Shown piece after piece: positions 1-9,972 of a stretch of 64,000 bases of DNA; position 1 is the stretch's first letter, and every line of letters begins with the position of its first letter. The position numbers were made by a program, and so were the translations under genes. Origin of the DNA: Nitrospira sp. CG24A (GTDB lineage: Bacteria > Nitrospirota > Nitrospiria > Nitrospirales > Nitrospiraceae); NCBI GenBank assembly GCA_002869925.2, contig NEWT02000035.1, positions 252,277-316,276 of the forward strand, given 5' to 3'. Below the pieces are notes generated by a model. That model did not search any database. It worked only from the letters and a program-made list of their open reading frames with translations, and was not told the origin of the DNA.

Positions 1-1
1 C

Positions 2-91
2 GCCCGCGTTGATGATGTGCTGTATCATTACCGCGCTCGGCCCAAGATACAAGGCTACTTAAATTTGGCGGGGCGGCCTCGGGGGGGGTAG
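2..91 (+). CDS. 3' end of an unidentified reading frame at the left edge
   Basis: Frame 2 is open from the window edge and ends at a TAG at 89-91, giving about 29 residues ending in a Gly/Arg-rich tail. Nothing in it is diagnostic, so it may be the end of a real gene cut by the window or chance. It reads in the same direction as the large toxin gene downstream. Confidence 0.25.
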   Translation, partial: ARVDDVLYHYRARPKIQGYLNLAGRPRGG

Positions 92-525
92 ATTCCAGTC
101 TCAGTGCGATGGCGAACTGCTGTTACCATGTGCGAGGATGAAGCTGTGGAGGAATGCCCAGTGGGTGTCCTCCTTCGCCGAGGCTACGGAGGACATGCTT
201 CAGCGGGTTCGCCGAAGACACAATAGGGACCTCGGCTGTAACGTCGTGAGGCTCCACACAGGTGCGGAGGGCGGTGAGTTCATGTGCCACGAGCGGCTGG
301 TCAATGCACGGTGTTCCTTACACGGGCAGCGTGACTGGGACGGCATCCACGAGGGAAAGCAAAGCGGCCGCACACGTACGGCGTCAGGTCGTGTTTCTTG
401 CACTGACAGGCCCTTTGGGAACGTGGCCTTGCCAATAGTCAATTGACATCCTTTAGGCTCGAAAAAGTCATCGAATCACCAACCGGCCAAGTAATCACTC
501 AACACAACAGCGCAGGGAGTCCAAC
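92..525. other. Leader region of the Tc-toxin gene, no gene recognised
   Basis: This 434-bp stretch has short open frames on both strands (about 138-446 plus, 200-442 minus) with no recognisable domain or good ribosome site, and I do not call them. Around 168-225 it carries a phrase (ccttcgccgaggctacggag and its continuation) of a type I recall as dispersed intergenic sequence in many metagenome-derived genomes. That recollection is weak support for a repeat remnant. The toxin promoter should lie in the last 150 bp. Confidence 0.3.
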
Positions 526-3500
526 ATGCAACTAATCATCGCCCCGATCAATCCCAACGGCACCGGCCCGAATATCGCGAATCTGATCGAGGGCCTGCTG
601 CTCCTCATCGAGCGCGGCACTATCAAAACCTCCGCCGCCCCTGGCCGCCCGACGCCGGATGAGCTGAAGCAACTCGCAACCAAAGCCCGACAGGACTTGG
701 CACAGCAGTTTTTCGGCGAGGCCGTGAAGCGCCTGGTCTGGGATTTCCAGATTCAGCAAGGATTGGGGGACAACGTGGGCGGTGTTGTGGAAGACAAGAC
801 TGCCGCCCGCATGAACGAGATTCTGCGTAGCCTCGGCGTCGATCTCGACACCCAAGACTATGAAGTTCTCGGCACCGTCAGCAACGAGAGTGGCCGTGCG
901 CTGTCCCAGCTGCTCGTGCAGGCTTTCGACCGCGATCTGCGCAGAGAAGAGCTGTTGGGTGCGGCACAGACCGATGCCAAGGGGCAGTACCAGATTCGCT
1001 ATGTTCCGGCCCAATTCAAGCGCGCCGAGAAGGCCAATGCCGATCTGCTGGTGCGGGTGTTCACCGCCGACGGCAAGACCGAACTGGCGGTATCGGCGAC
1101 GCTGTTCAATGCCCCGCCGCGCGCCGTGATCGACCTGAGCGTTCCCGCAGCCGCCTTGCACACCGATTCGGAATGGGAGCGTTACCTGCGTGAGCTGGGC
1201 CCGCTGTTAGAGACGCTTCAACTCCACCAGCTGACCGATGACGACCTGCAGTTTCTGGTCGGCGAAACCGGCATCGATCCCACGCACCTGCGCTTGGTCA
1301 GGCTTGATGCCCTCTGGCGCGAGCAGCAGGCCCAACTGAAGCTGTCCGCAGCGGCGTTCTACGGCCTGTTGCGCCAGGGCTTGCCCACCGACTGGGCGCC
1401 GCTGTTGCAAGCCGGGCCGGTACGATGGCGCGCGGCCCTCAAGCAGGCGGTCGCAGACCGGCAGGTGCCAGCAACGCTGGTGGAGCTCAGCGAGGCCTTC
1501 GTGGCCAAGCTGACGGAGCTGGCCATCGACCAGTCCTTCGTGTCGCCGTCCGACGGCAGCAGCACCGAGCCGCGCATCGGCCTGTTGCTCGCGGGCAGCT
1601 CGGTGAGCGTCGAGCTCCAACGACAGATCGCCGGCGTCATGCTCAAGCGTTCGCCGGATGCTGACCCGCAGCAACTGTGGCAGGAGCTCGCGCAAGCGGG
1701 CCTGCCCGAAGGCGCGGTGCGCAGCACGCGCTTTGTGCTGGAGGCGCACGGTCTTGTGCATCAACACCTGCCGACGCTTGCCGTACTGCAGGCTTCACAC
1801 GCTCGTGCCTTCGGGGCCGGCGCCGATCTGGCGCGGCTCAATCGAGTGCAATGGCTGGAGGTGGCACAAACGGTTGCCAATACTGGTACGAAGTCCTTCC
1901 CCAAGGGTTTTGACAGCGCCGAGGCCTATGCCGAATCCCTGGCTGATCGCGTGGAACTGACCTATCCCACGGCGGTGGTGGCCCATCGGCTGGTGGAGGA
2001 CACTGAACCCGCTCGCCGTGAAGTGGGGAAATTCTTGGTGCAGAACCCTGCATTCGATCTCCTGACGACACCGGTCGAAGCCTTCCTGAAAACCGCCAAG
2101 CTCGAAAAGATCGACATCGAGGCAGTGACGAAGCAGCTTGGCAAGGAGGTGCGCCTTGCCAAGCTCGCCCCAGCCAAGAACCGTGCTGTCTATATGGAAG
2201 CCCTGCAAGCCAATGGCTTCGACTCGACCGCCAAGGTGATGATGGCGGGCAAATTCGAATTCACGAAGCGTATGGAGAAGGCGGCTGGGCGGGTCACGAG
2301 GGGCGTTGAAAAGACTGCCGGCCGTGTTGTGGCTGAAACGATATACAGCAATGCCAAACAGCGTGGGGCAGAGCTCACCCTGCACACTCTGAAGCTGCAC
2401 GAAGCTCTTGAACATTGGTCGCCCATGTTCCCGAGTGCCACGGTTGCGCCTGGCAGCCGTCTGGCGACCTGGGCCGACCTGTTTGGTCGCGGCGATGGCT
2501 GCTTTTGCCCACCCTGCGACTCGGTGCATGGGCCAGCCGCCTACTTGATGGACCTGTTTGAATTCCTGAAGGAGATGGACGCTAAGGCGCCCGCCGGTGG
2601 CCAATCCTTGCTGGATGTGTTGTTTGCACGCCGCCCCGATCTGCAACACCTCAAACTGAACTGTGCGAATGCGGAGACGCCGCTGCCCTACATTGATCTG
2701 GTCAACGAGCTGCTGGAGCGGCAGATCCTCGACCTCAGGCACACGCCGCAAACCCCGGAGGCCTTGGACGCCACAGACGACGTCGCGGCTCGGCTGCGCG
2801 CGTTGCCGGAAGAAAACGCCGAAATTGCGTCTGCCGTATATGACGGCCATCTGAAGGACGCGGTCTACCCGTTGCAATTGCCGTTCGACCGCGGCTTTTT
2901 GCAAGCGGGTCTCTACTTGACACTGATCGGTATTTCCCCCGTCGAGGTGCTGGAATTGATGGCGAAACCCGGTGATCGGCTGCACCGAGCGCGCCTGGGT
3001 CTGAGTTCCACGCTGTGGGACAGGGTTGCTCAGGCAAGCACGGCAGTGGCCAATGCCTGGGGTCTACGTGGTGAGAATCTCGACCAGTTAGTCAATTTCG
3101 CTGGTGATAACGGAGTGCTGCTGGCACGCAGTGGGCTGGCAGTCGATGAACTCTTTGCGTTGATCGAATCGCCCTTATTCGCGGGTTGGAATCTGCACAT
3201 TAATCGGAGGGTCGCCCCCTGCGACATCGAAAAGGCGCGACTGATGCAGCGCATCGGTGGTGAGGATGCCCGCCCCAGCGAACTCAGCGAGGTCGTGCGA
3301 ACTGAGGTCTTCGACCTGATGCACCGAGTCCTTCGCTTGCGCCTGGCCCTGAACTGGCCCATGGCCAAACTACAGTCCGCGCTACAGGCATTACAGATTG
3401 GCAAATCTAGACGGGCCATCGACCTGGTGGCCCTTTCACGCATGATGGCGCTTTCGGTGCAACGTGGCGTGCCTCTGGAAAGAGTGGCCGCATCGTTGCT

Positions 3501-6500
3501 AGCTCTTGACCATGCGCCATTAAACTCGCCTGAGTTGGCGCACGCACAGGCCGATTGGCTGGCGTTGCTCCAACTGTCGGCGGCTGATCACGCCAACTTG
3601 CTGGCGTTGGGTCTGGAGGATCCACTCGAACTACAGGAGCCGGGGCAGCGTCTTGAACGCACGGCCGATGCACTCGAGACAATCGCGCTACTGACCGCGG
3701 CCTCCGTCGACCCCGCCGAGCTGCGCTACCTGTTGCGGCACCAAGACCTGGTCCCCGCCGTCTTCATGCCGCGTGAAGATGAGCTAGAGGCGCAGTTGGA
3801 CAGCGTGGTCGCGGCGATTCTAGACGCCGGCGTCACCCCCGCTGCGTTGCCCGATCTCCTCGAGTTGCCCGCAGACGCCACCGACGCGGCGCGGAATCAG
3901 CGGCGCGCAGAAGAAGCACAGCGGGCGGCGGCACACGAGGCCGCTCTGCGAGAGTTGGCTCGCCTCAGGTTGGCGGCGGCTACGGAACGGCTGGGGGTGA
4001 TCACGGGTGTCACGTTTATCAATTACGTGATCGCCGATACACCAGCCGATCCACCGACCCATCCACCCATAGGGGCGCTGCTCGCAGTGTCGGGTGGTGC
4101 TGGAACTGGTGGGGTGGTTCAGGACTTCATCTCGCTTGCCGCTGTTCCTATTGCTCCCGGTAGCGAGCCCTACGATCGGCTGCGAGCAGCCGCAAACCTT
4201 TCATTGCGCCGCGTCCTGAAGACCTCGCGGCTATTTGTCATGCTGAAAACCACCGAGGCCGATGCCGAGGCATTGACACGGCTTACGCGTGACAACACGT
4301 TGTGGCTCGACTTCAACACGCTGCCTGTAGTGCCTGTTACAGAAACGGCCAGTCGCCCCAACCTGTCGACCCTCAAAGGTCTACTCCAGACCAGTGTGAC
4401 GCAAAGTGCAATGCCACAGGCTGATCGCAGGTTGCTGCAAGTCATCGCCGATGCGACGGATGCCGCGACCACGGTAGCCGATCTGGAGAGCATTACAGGC
4501 TGGGGCCGCTCTGTCTCGATCCCCCCGAGTGCCGGCGCGTGGGCCCTGGGTGGGGTGGCAGACCTGCTGGAAATCGCCATTGTCGGTGACACCCCCAATT
4601 GGCGATCACCCGACACGTATGCGCGCTTGCAGACAGCCATCCGCTGGCTGCAAGGACATCGAATGACGGTCTCTCCGGAGCTCATCCCTCCGTTAAATCT
4701 ACTCATTAGTGCAGCGTCGGGAGTCACCGTGGATGGGCTTAAGGCATTGGCCCGTCGCCGCTTTGCGACGGATGCCGATTGGTACAAGGCCTTGACCCCG
4801 GCGATGGACCGCCTGCGTGCGCAACAGCGTGATGCGCTCTTGGCGTATATCCTGAATACGAACAGGCATGGTTGGAAAACGGCCGACGACGTATACGAAC
4901 ATTTGCTGATCGACGTACAGATGGGCCCCTGCCAGCTCAGCTCGCGCATCGTGCAGGCACACTCGGCGGTCCAGCTCTTCGTACAGCGTTGCCTGATGAA
5001 TTTGGAGAAACCGGAAGAGGTGGCGCTCGGCGATGTGTCCGACATTACTGAATGGCGGCAGTGGGATTGGATGAAGAATTACCGTGTCTGGGAAGCCGGG
5101 CGCAAAGTCTTCTTGTACCCGGAAAATTGGATCGAGCCGGACCTGCGCGACGTCAAGAGTCCCTTCTTCGAAGAGCTGGAAAACGAACTCCTGCAAGACG
5201 AGATCACACCCGACACGGCTGAGCGTGCAGTGCGCGGATACTTGCAAAAGTTGCACGAAGTGGCGCGGCTGGATATTCGGGCTTTGTATGAGGAAACCTT
5301 TGATGAGCCGACCGGCGATGCTGGCATGGTCACCCGCCGCATCATTCACATGGTGGGCCGCACCCATGCTGTGCCGCATGTCTATTACTACCGCAAGCGT
5401 ATGGATGATCGGAGTTGGGCGCCGTGGGAAAAGATTGATCTCAGCATTGACGCGGATCACTTGGTGCTGGCTGTCGTCACCCGCAGACCAATGCTATTTT
5501 GGCCTCAGTTCAACGAGGTGCAGTTGGATCGCAATGATCCTTCCACGCTCGCTTTGGACATGAAGCTCAATTGGACCACGCTTGAGTTCGGTCATTGGTC
5601 CGCGCCGACAAAGAGCGCGGAATCCGTCCGTGTGGATATCAAGGATCGCTCCACCCTCATGCTGCGCCCTGAAGTGACGGGGGCGAGACTTACGCTTCAC
5701 GTTTACAATTTAATGCGCATTCCGCACCCACGGGAGAACTGGCCGCTGGGCTATGGCATTTCTATATTTGCCTTTTCAATGGACGGCTGTACGGCTGATT
5801 TAAAACTGGGACGGCTTGATCGGGCAAGAGTCCTTCGGCTTCCCCGCGCTGTATTACCGCACAATCAACTGCTCAAAGAGAGCGTTGTGAGTTCGTCGGT
5901 CACTTACCTTCGGTTCATGGATGAAGGCGAGCCGCTCGGTTGGCTGGATCCGGACGCCATCGCGCAATTACAAGAATTCGCCGAAACCGGTGGGCTGGGC
6001 GGCGTGCTTTTTGCGGCTTTTATTGCGGTAGCGCTGGTCCATAGGGATGCGGCGGCGTACGGCGAGAGTTCTGTTCCGATTTTACGCGGGCCTATTGAGG
6101 GTTTCACCCTGTTACCCGCGCATCAGTTCCCACGTTTAGCCATTGGTCAACCTTACGTTCTCACGCATAGCGAACACCCTCTCTATGCGTTCCAGTCGCC
6201 GAGATCCGGCTGGTATTTACAACCCAAGTACCTTTTGGAATCTGGCTATCACCCTTTTGTTTGCGACCTGCTCGAAGCGGTTCGTTCGGAAGGCATGGAT
6301 GGACTCTATCGACCTGCCGAGATCGCCCGTGTATTGTTCTTCCCTACTCGTCGTCAAGTGGTCAGACCCGCTCGACCTGACCGCTACCCACGCCAACTGG
6401 AACGCAGAAATACTGAGCGAGTTCTCAACGATTTGCGACCGAATCCTTTTCTCGTTGCTGAACCCTATCCCATCGACGAATTTGACTTCTCCACCCAAGG

Positions 6501-9150
6501 GGCCTACGGCCTCTATAACTGGGAGGTCTTCTTCCATATACCCTTGTTGTTAGCAGATCGGCTGAGCAAGAACGGTCGCTTCGCAGACGCCCAGCGTTGG
6601 TTCCATACGATCTTTGACCCGACAGATGTCTCGCCGCATCCTGCCCCGCAGAAATATTGGCGCGTGAAGCCACTGTTCGCTGAATGTGAGAGCCGATCGG
6701 CACCCGAAGCGATTAGGACGCTAGAGGAAATGATGCGTCGCTTGTCGAATGGCGGTGCTGACCTTGAGCAACAGGTCGAGGCTTGGCGCAATGACCCCTT
6801 CAACCCCCACATGCTGGCACGTATGCGGTTGGTGGCCTATATGAAGACGGTGGTGCAGAAGTACATCGAAAACCTGACTGCTTGGGCCGACAGTCTGTTC
6901 CGCCGTGACACCATGGAATCGATCAATGAGGCCACTCAGTTGTATGTCCTGGGCAACCACATTCTTGGCGGTGCACCCGTCGTGCTGCCACCGATGCAGC
7001 GCACGGCGCGCAGCTATGCCGAGCTGATCAGCGAGCACTCGGTTGATGCTTTCGCCAACGTGCTGGTCGACATCGATACCAGTCTGCCACTCTCCGCAGC
7101 GCGTGTGAGCCGATCTGAGCGCCCCGCAGCCGCCGTGTCGATGCTCTACTTCTGCATCCCCAGCAATGCGCGGCTGAGCGAACTTCGCACCACCATCACG
7201 GATCGTCTCTTCAAAATCCGGCATTGCATGGACATTGAGGGCCGCACCCGCCAGCTTGCGCTGTTCGCGCCGCCCATCGACCCGGCTTTGCTGGTGCGTG
7301 CTCGCGCCGCTGGATTAGACATCGGCACGGCACTGTCCATGGCACTGGGCGCGCGCACTCCACACTATCGTTTCCAGCCGCTTCTGCAAAAGGCTCTGGA
7401 GTTCTGTAGCGAGGTTCGGTCATTCGGCAATGCGTTGCTCAGCGCACTGGAAAAGCGAGACGGTGAAGTGCTGGCGCAGTTGCACTCCCGCCATGAGGTC
7501 GGGATGCTCAAGCGGGTGTCAGAGATCAAGCGGCAGCAAATTGAGGAGGCCGAAAAGAATCTGGCAGCGACGCAAGAGTCTCGGAGATCGTCCGATATTC
7601 GTTTGGAGTACTATGCGAGTCGAAGCCTCGAGTACGCGAACGCTGAAGAGAGGGGCCAGCTTGGAAAGTTGAGCGAGGCACATGACTACCAACTTGTAGC
7701 CGAGTCACTCAATTTGGCTGCTGCAGTTGGGCATGCTATTCCTGATATCATTCTTGGAATGGTCCCGGGCACGAAGTGGGGTGGTTCGCACATCGGTAGC
7801 GCACTAAATGCTGCAGCCGCATCTCTCAACATGGTCGCGTCCGAAGCTACTTACCAAGCCAATAGATCCTCGATCAATGCTGGGCACATACGCCGTAGGG
7901 AGGACTGGGACTTCCAGGCCTCCCTCGCGCGGCAAGAGCTGTTGCAGATCGACCAGCAAATCATCGCCGCTGAAATCCGAGTGAATATCGCAGAGCAAGA
8001 TCAGCGCAACCACGAAGCCCAGATCGCCGATGCCGAAGAAGTACTCGCCATGCAGCGCGACAAGTTTACTAACGCGCAGCTCTACAGTTGGATGTCCGCC
8101 CAGCTGGCCGCTCTGCACTATCAGTCCTATCGCATGGCCTTCGATTTGGCCAGGCAGGCAGAATCGGCTGCCGACTATGAACTGGAAACCGGCACGCTAA
8201 TACGGTTTGACCATTGGGATGCCGGACGGAAGGGACTGCTCGCCGGCGAACGACTCGCGCAGGATCTGCGTCGGCTGGAGGCGGCATACTTGGATCGAAA
8301 CACACGTGAGCTGGAGATCACGAAGCACGTGTCGTTGCGGCAACTAGATCCGCTGGCGCTAATGAATTTGCGGGCCACTGGCAAGTGTACGTTTCGCATC
8401 CCTGAAGCGCTGTTCGATTTGGATTTCCCAGGCCACTATTTCCGTCGCATCAAGAGCGTGAGTATGTCGGTGCCTTGCGTCGCTGGTCCGTACACGAGCG
8501 TCAGCGGGACACTGACACTCCAAGAGAGCCATATACGAAGACGACCGGTTCGTGATCCCGGACCCACGCGATTGCCTGGCCCGTTACAGTCGATCGCAAC
8601 CAGTTCAGGCCAAAACGACGGCGGCGCCTTCGAACTGAATTTTCGCGATGAGCGATACTTGCCCTTCGAAGGACAAGGGGCGGAGTCGGAATGGAAATTT
8701 TCATTGCCGCAAGATTTCAAAGCATTTGACTACGATACGATCGCGGACCTGGTTCTTCATGTGCGATACACGGCCCGCGATGGCGGTGATGGCTATTCTC
8801 GCACCGTCGCCTCCGGTCTTGTCGCGGCGCTCAACATGATACCCACGGATGGGTTGAAACTCCTCGTCAGTCTGCGCCACGACTTCCCGGCTGAGTGGCG
8901 CGCGTTACAAGCGGAGGGGGGTGTGGCCCATCCTGAAATCCGGATCGATGCGTCATTGTTCCCCTACTTCGTCCGTGGAAACTTCAGCATTACCGCAGTG
9001 AGTAGCATAGCGAGCGGCGTGCCGCCGGTGGATCTACCACTTATCAGTGGTTCCGCAACGACCGCCACTGTCGAAATTTCTCGTTCGATGGAATACTTGC
9101 TGGTGTCGTACAGCATTTTGGCGCCTGTTAGGCGACCGATTGGTCCGTGA
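526..9150 (+). CDS. Tc-toxin A-type giant protein (TcA/TcdA-like, 2874 aa)
   Basis: This resembles the A component of Tc (toxin complex) injectosomes, a pentameric pore protein that binds the target cell and injects a toxin carried by TcB/TcC. Residues 1-105 look like a peptidoglycan-binding-type helical segment and 110-200 like a small beta-sandwich; both are unusual at the start of a TcA. Residues about 640-700 carry the VRP1-type block around HGPAAYLMDLFEFL. Residues about 1620-1680 fit the neuraminidase-like region. Residues about 1990-2050 contain YNWEVFFHIPLLLADRL and WFHTIFDPTD, typical of the TcA pore half. A long heptad-rich region spans about 2320-2600. The end has FPGHYFRRIKSVSMSVPC and FDYDTIADLVLHVRYTARDG, the C-terminal TcA signature. 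GGGAG lies 6 nt before the ATG. No TcB or TcC gene is visible here. The family call is firm; target and activity are unknown. Confidence 0.88.
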   Translation: MQLIIAPINPNGTGPNIANLIEGLLLLIERGTIKTSAAPGRPTPDELKQLATKARQDLAQQFFGEAVKRLVWDFQIQQGLGDNVGGVVEDKTAARMNEILRSLGVDLDTQDYEVLGTVSNESGRALSQLLVQAFDRDLRREELLGAAQTDAKGQYQIRYVPAQFKRAEKANADLLVRVFTADGKTELAVSATLFNAPPRAVIDLSVPAAALHTDSEWERYLRELGPLLETLQLHQLTDDDLQFLVGETGIDPTHLRLVRLDALWREQQAQLKLSAAAFYGLLRQGLPTDWAPLLQAGPVRWRAALKQAVADRQVPATLVELSEAFVAKLTELAIDQSFVSPSDGSSTEPRIGLLLAGSSVSVELQRQIAGVMLKRSPDADPQQLWQELAQAGLPEGAVRSTRFVLEAHGLVHQHLPTLAVLQASHARAFGAGADLARLNRVQWLEVAQTVANTGTKSFPKGFDSAEAYAESLADRVELTYPTAVVAHRLVEDTEPARREVGKFLVQNPAFDLLTTPVEAFLKTAKLEKIDIEAVTKQLGKEVRLAKLAPAKNRAVYMEALQANGFDSTAKVMMAGKFEFTKRMEKAAGRVTRGVEKTAGRVVAETIYSNAKQRGAELTLHTLKLHEALEHWSPMFPSATVAPGSRLATWADLFGRGDGCFCPPCDSVHGPAAYLMDLFEFLKEMDAKAPAGGQSLLDVLFARRPDLQHLKLNCANAETPLPYIDLVNELLERQILDLRHTPQTPEALDATDDVAARLRALPEENAEIASAVYDGHLKDAVYPLQLPFDRGFLQAGLYLTLIGISPVEVLELMAKPGDRLHRARLGLSSTLWDRVAQASTAVANAWGLRGENLDQLVNFAGDNGVLLARSGLAVDELFALIESPLFAGWNLHINRRVAPCDIEKARLMQRIGGEDARPSELSEVVRTEVFDLMHRVLRLRLALNWPMAKLQSALQALQIGKSRRAIDLVALSRMMALSVQRGVPLERVAASLLALDHAPLNSPELAHAQADWLALLQLSAADHANLLALGLEDPLELQEPGQRLERTADALETIALLTAASVDPAELRYLLRHQDLVPAVFMPREDELEAQLDSVVAAILDAGVTPAALPDLLELPADATDAARNQRRAEEAQRAAAHEAALRELARLRLAAATERLGVITGVTFINYVIADTPADPPTHPPIGALLAVSGGAGTGGVVQDFISLAAVPIAPGSEPYDRLRAAANLSLRRVLKTSRLFVMLKTTEADAEALTRLTRDNTLWLDFNTLPVVPVTETASRPNLSTLKGLLQTSVTQSAMPQADRRLLQVIADATDAATTVADLESITGWGRSVSIPPSAGAWALGGVADLLEIAIVGDTPNWRSPDTYARLQTAIRWLQGHRMTVSPELIPPLNLLISAASGVTVDGLKALARRRFATDADWYKALTPAMDRLRAQQRDALLAYILNTNRHGWKTADDVYEHLLIDVQMGPCQLSSRIVQAHSAVQLFVQRCLMNLEKPEEVALGDVSDITEWRQWDWMKNYRVWEAGRKVFLYPENWIEPDLRDVKSPFFEELENELLQDEITPDTAERAVRGYLQKLHEVARLDIRALYEETFDEPTGDAGMVTRRIIHMVGRTHAVPHVYYYRKRMDDRSWAPWEKIDLSIDADHLVLAVVTRRPMLFWPQFNEVQLDRNDPSTLALDMKLNWTTLEFGHWSAPTKSAESVRVDIKDRSTLMLRPEVTGARLTLHVYNLMRIPHPRENWPLGYGISIFAFSMDGCTADLKLGRLDRARVLRLPRAVLPHNQLLKESVVSSSVTYLRFMDEGEPLGWLDPDAIAQLQEFAETGGLGGVLFAAFIAVALVHRDAAAYGESSVPILRGPIEGFTLLPAHQFPRLAIGQPYVLTHSEHPLYAFQSPRSGWYLQPKYLLESGYHPFVCDLLEAVRSEGMDGLYRPAEIARVLFFPTRRQVVRPARPDRYPRQLERRNTERVLNDLRPNPFLVAEPYPIDEFDFSTQGAYGLYNWEVFFHIPLLLADRLSKNGRFADAQRWFHTIFDPTDVSPHPAPQKYWRVKPLFAECESRSAPEAIRTLEEMMRRLSNGGADLEQQVEAWRNDPFNPHMLARMRLVAYMKTVVQKYIENLTAWADSLFRRDTMESINEATQLYVLGNHILGGAPVVLPPMQRTARSYAELISEHSVDAFANVLVDIDTSLPLSAARVSRSERPAAAVSMLYFCIPSNARLSELRTTITDRLFKIRHCMDIEGRTRQLALFAPPIDPALLVRARAAGLDIGTALSMALGARTPHYRFQPLLQKALEFCSEVRSFGNALLSALEKRDGEVLAQLHSRHEVGMLKRVSEIKRQQIEEAEKNLAATQESRRSSDIRLEYYASRSLEYANAEERGQLGKLSEAHDYQLVAESLNLAAAVGHAIPDIILGMVPGTKWGGSHIGSALNAAAASLNMVASEATYQANRSSINAGHIRRREDWDFQASLARQELLQIDQQIIAAEIRVNIAEQDQRNHEAQIADAEEVLAMQRDKFTNAQLYSWMSAQLAALHYQSYRMAFDLARQAESAADYELETGTLIRFDHWDAGRKGLLAGERLAQDLRRLEAAYLDRNTRELEITKHVSLRQLDPLALMNLRATGKCTFRIPEALFDLDFPGHYFRRIKSVSMSVPCVAGPYTSVSGTLTLQESHIRRRPVRDPGPTRLPGPLQSIATSSGQNDGGAFELNFRDERYLPFEGQGAESEWKFSLPQDFKAFDYDTIADLVLHVRYTARDGGDGYSRTVASGLVAALNMIPTDGLKLLVSLRHDFPAEWRALQAEGGVAHPEIRIDASLFPYFVRGNFSITAVSSIASGVPPVDLPLISGSATTATVEISRSMEYLLVSYSILAPVRRPIGP

Positions 9151-9158
9151 TTGCCGAA

Positions 9159-9572
9159 TTAGGGAAACGCTTTGACGATGGTTGAGGAAAATGTACGGAA
9201 GTCGTTCAGTTGTTTGGTGATGATAGCTTGAACCACTTCCAGGTTGAGGCGGGTGTATTCATGCACGGCCACGTTGCGGAACCCGACCATCTTCTGCATT
9301 CGTGTGGCGAGATCGGGCACTAGGATTCCGGCGGTTTGCAATAGCGTAAATGCGTCGCGACTCTCCTGCGGGACTCCAAGGCGTCGTTGGTTGACCACGT
9401 ACATGGCTAGGTCAATAGCCGTTTCGCAGGCGCGTTGCAAATTGAGAACGATCGCGTCTTGTTTGGTCTGATTCGTGAAGAGATTCTTGTCGTCCCCGGC
9501 ATACTCTTCGAGAATCCTCTGAAGGCACCGCTCGATGCTCGTCGCTTTGTTCAGGGTGACGTCGTCAGCCAT
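9159..9572 (-). CDS. hepT: HepT-type HEPN ribonuclease/toxin (DUF86)
   Basis: A 137-residue all-alpha HEPN protein of the HepT family. The catalytic RX4HXY motif is intact as RNVAVHEY (R99, H104, Y106). In characterised systems HepT is a tRNA-targeting RNase toxin neutralised when its partner MntA adds AMP to the motif tyrosine; that mechanism is family knowledge. The gene overlaps the 3' end of the upstream nucleotidyltransferase gene by 8 nt, the usual arrangement of a toxin-antitoxin pair. Its stop lies 8 bp from that of the convergent Tc-toxin gene, so the pair abuts the accessory island directly. Confidence 0.9.
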   Translation of the reverse strand: MADDVTLNKATSIERCLQRILEEYAGDDKNLFTNQTKQDAIVLNLQRACETAIDLAMYVVNQRRLGVPQESRDAFTLLQTAGILVPDLATRMQKMVGFRNVAVHEYTRLNLEVVQAIITKQLNDFRTFSSTIVKAFP

Positions 9573-9972
9573 ACACCAGCCCGCTCGCGCTGATTCTTTT
9601 TAGTATCTCGCGTCGCTCCTCGTTGAGTCGGGCATAGTCTGAAAACACATACATTTCGAACTCTCGCCGAGTCGGTTCGTTTGGCGCATCGAGGCATGCT
9701 CCCGTCGAGATCACCTGCATCCGCATCACCGTTGACGCGGTACGCAAATCTATAAGATCGACATCGCGATGGAGTTGCACCGCTAACTCCTGGGCCAGCT
9801 CAAACCGGCGTAGGTTAGGAATCGGGTCACGTGCGAGCACGGCGAGATCCACATCGCTTTCCCTGCGGGCAGTGCCTTTCGCCTGTGACCCGAATCGGTA
9901 CAGGGCGATGAGGCTGGGGACCGATTGTCTGATGTATTCGATCAGTGATGAATCATTCATGGAGACCGCCAT
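9565..9972 (-). CDS. mntA: MntA-type minimal nucleotidyltransferase antitoxin
   Basis: A 135-residue minimal nucleotidyltransferase with a perfect GSX10DXD signature (G28-S29, D40, D42 within GSQAKGTARRESDVDLAVL). Proteins of this type AMPylate and silence the partner HEPN toxin. The ORF starts at an ATG at 9972; an in-frame ATG at 9960 is an equally possible start because neither has a strong ribosome site. It is the first gene of a two-gene operon with the HepT-like gene, overlapping by 8 nt. All nucleotidyltransferase motif residues are present, so the antitoxin is probably active. Confidence 0.88.
   Translation of the reverse strand: MAVSMNDSSLIEYIRQSVPSLIALYRFGSQAKGTARRESDVDLAVLARDPIPNLRRFELAQELAVQLHRDVDLIDLRTASTVMRMQVISTGACLDAPNEPTRREFEMYVFSDYARLNEERREILKRISASGLVYG

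Noticed and set aside
1795..2985. 396-residue open frame on the minus strand inside the Tc-toxin gene
   Set aside because: It mirrors GC-rich coding sequence of the toxin, with no domain, ribosome site or signal peptide. Several similar frames occur along the same gene.
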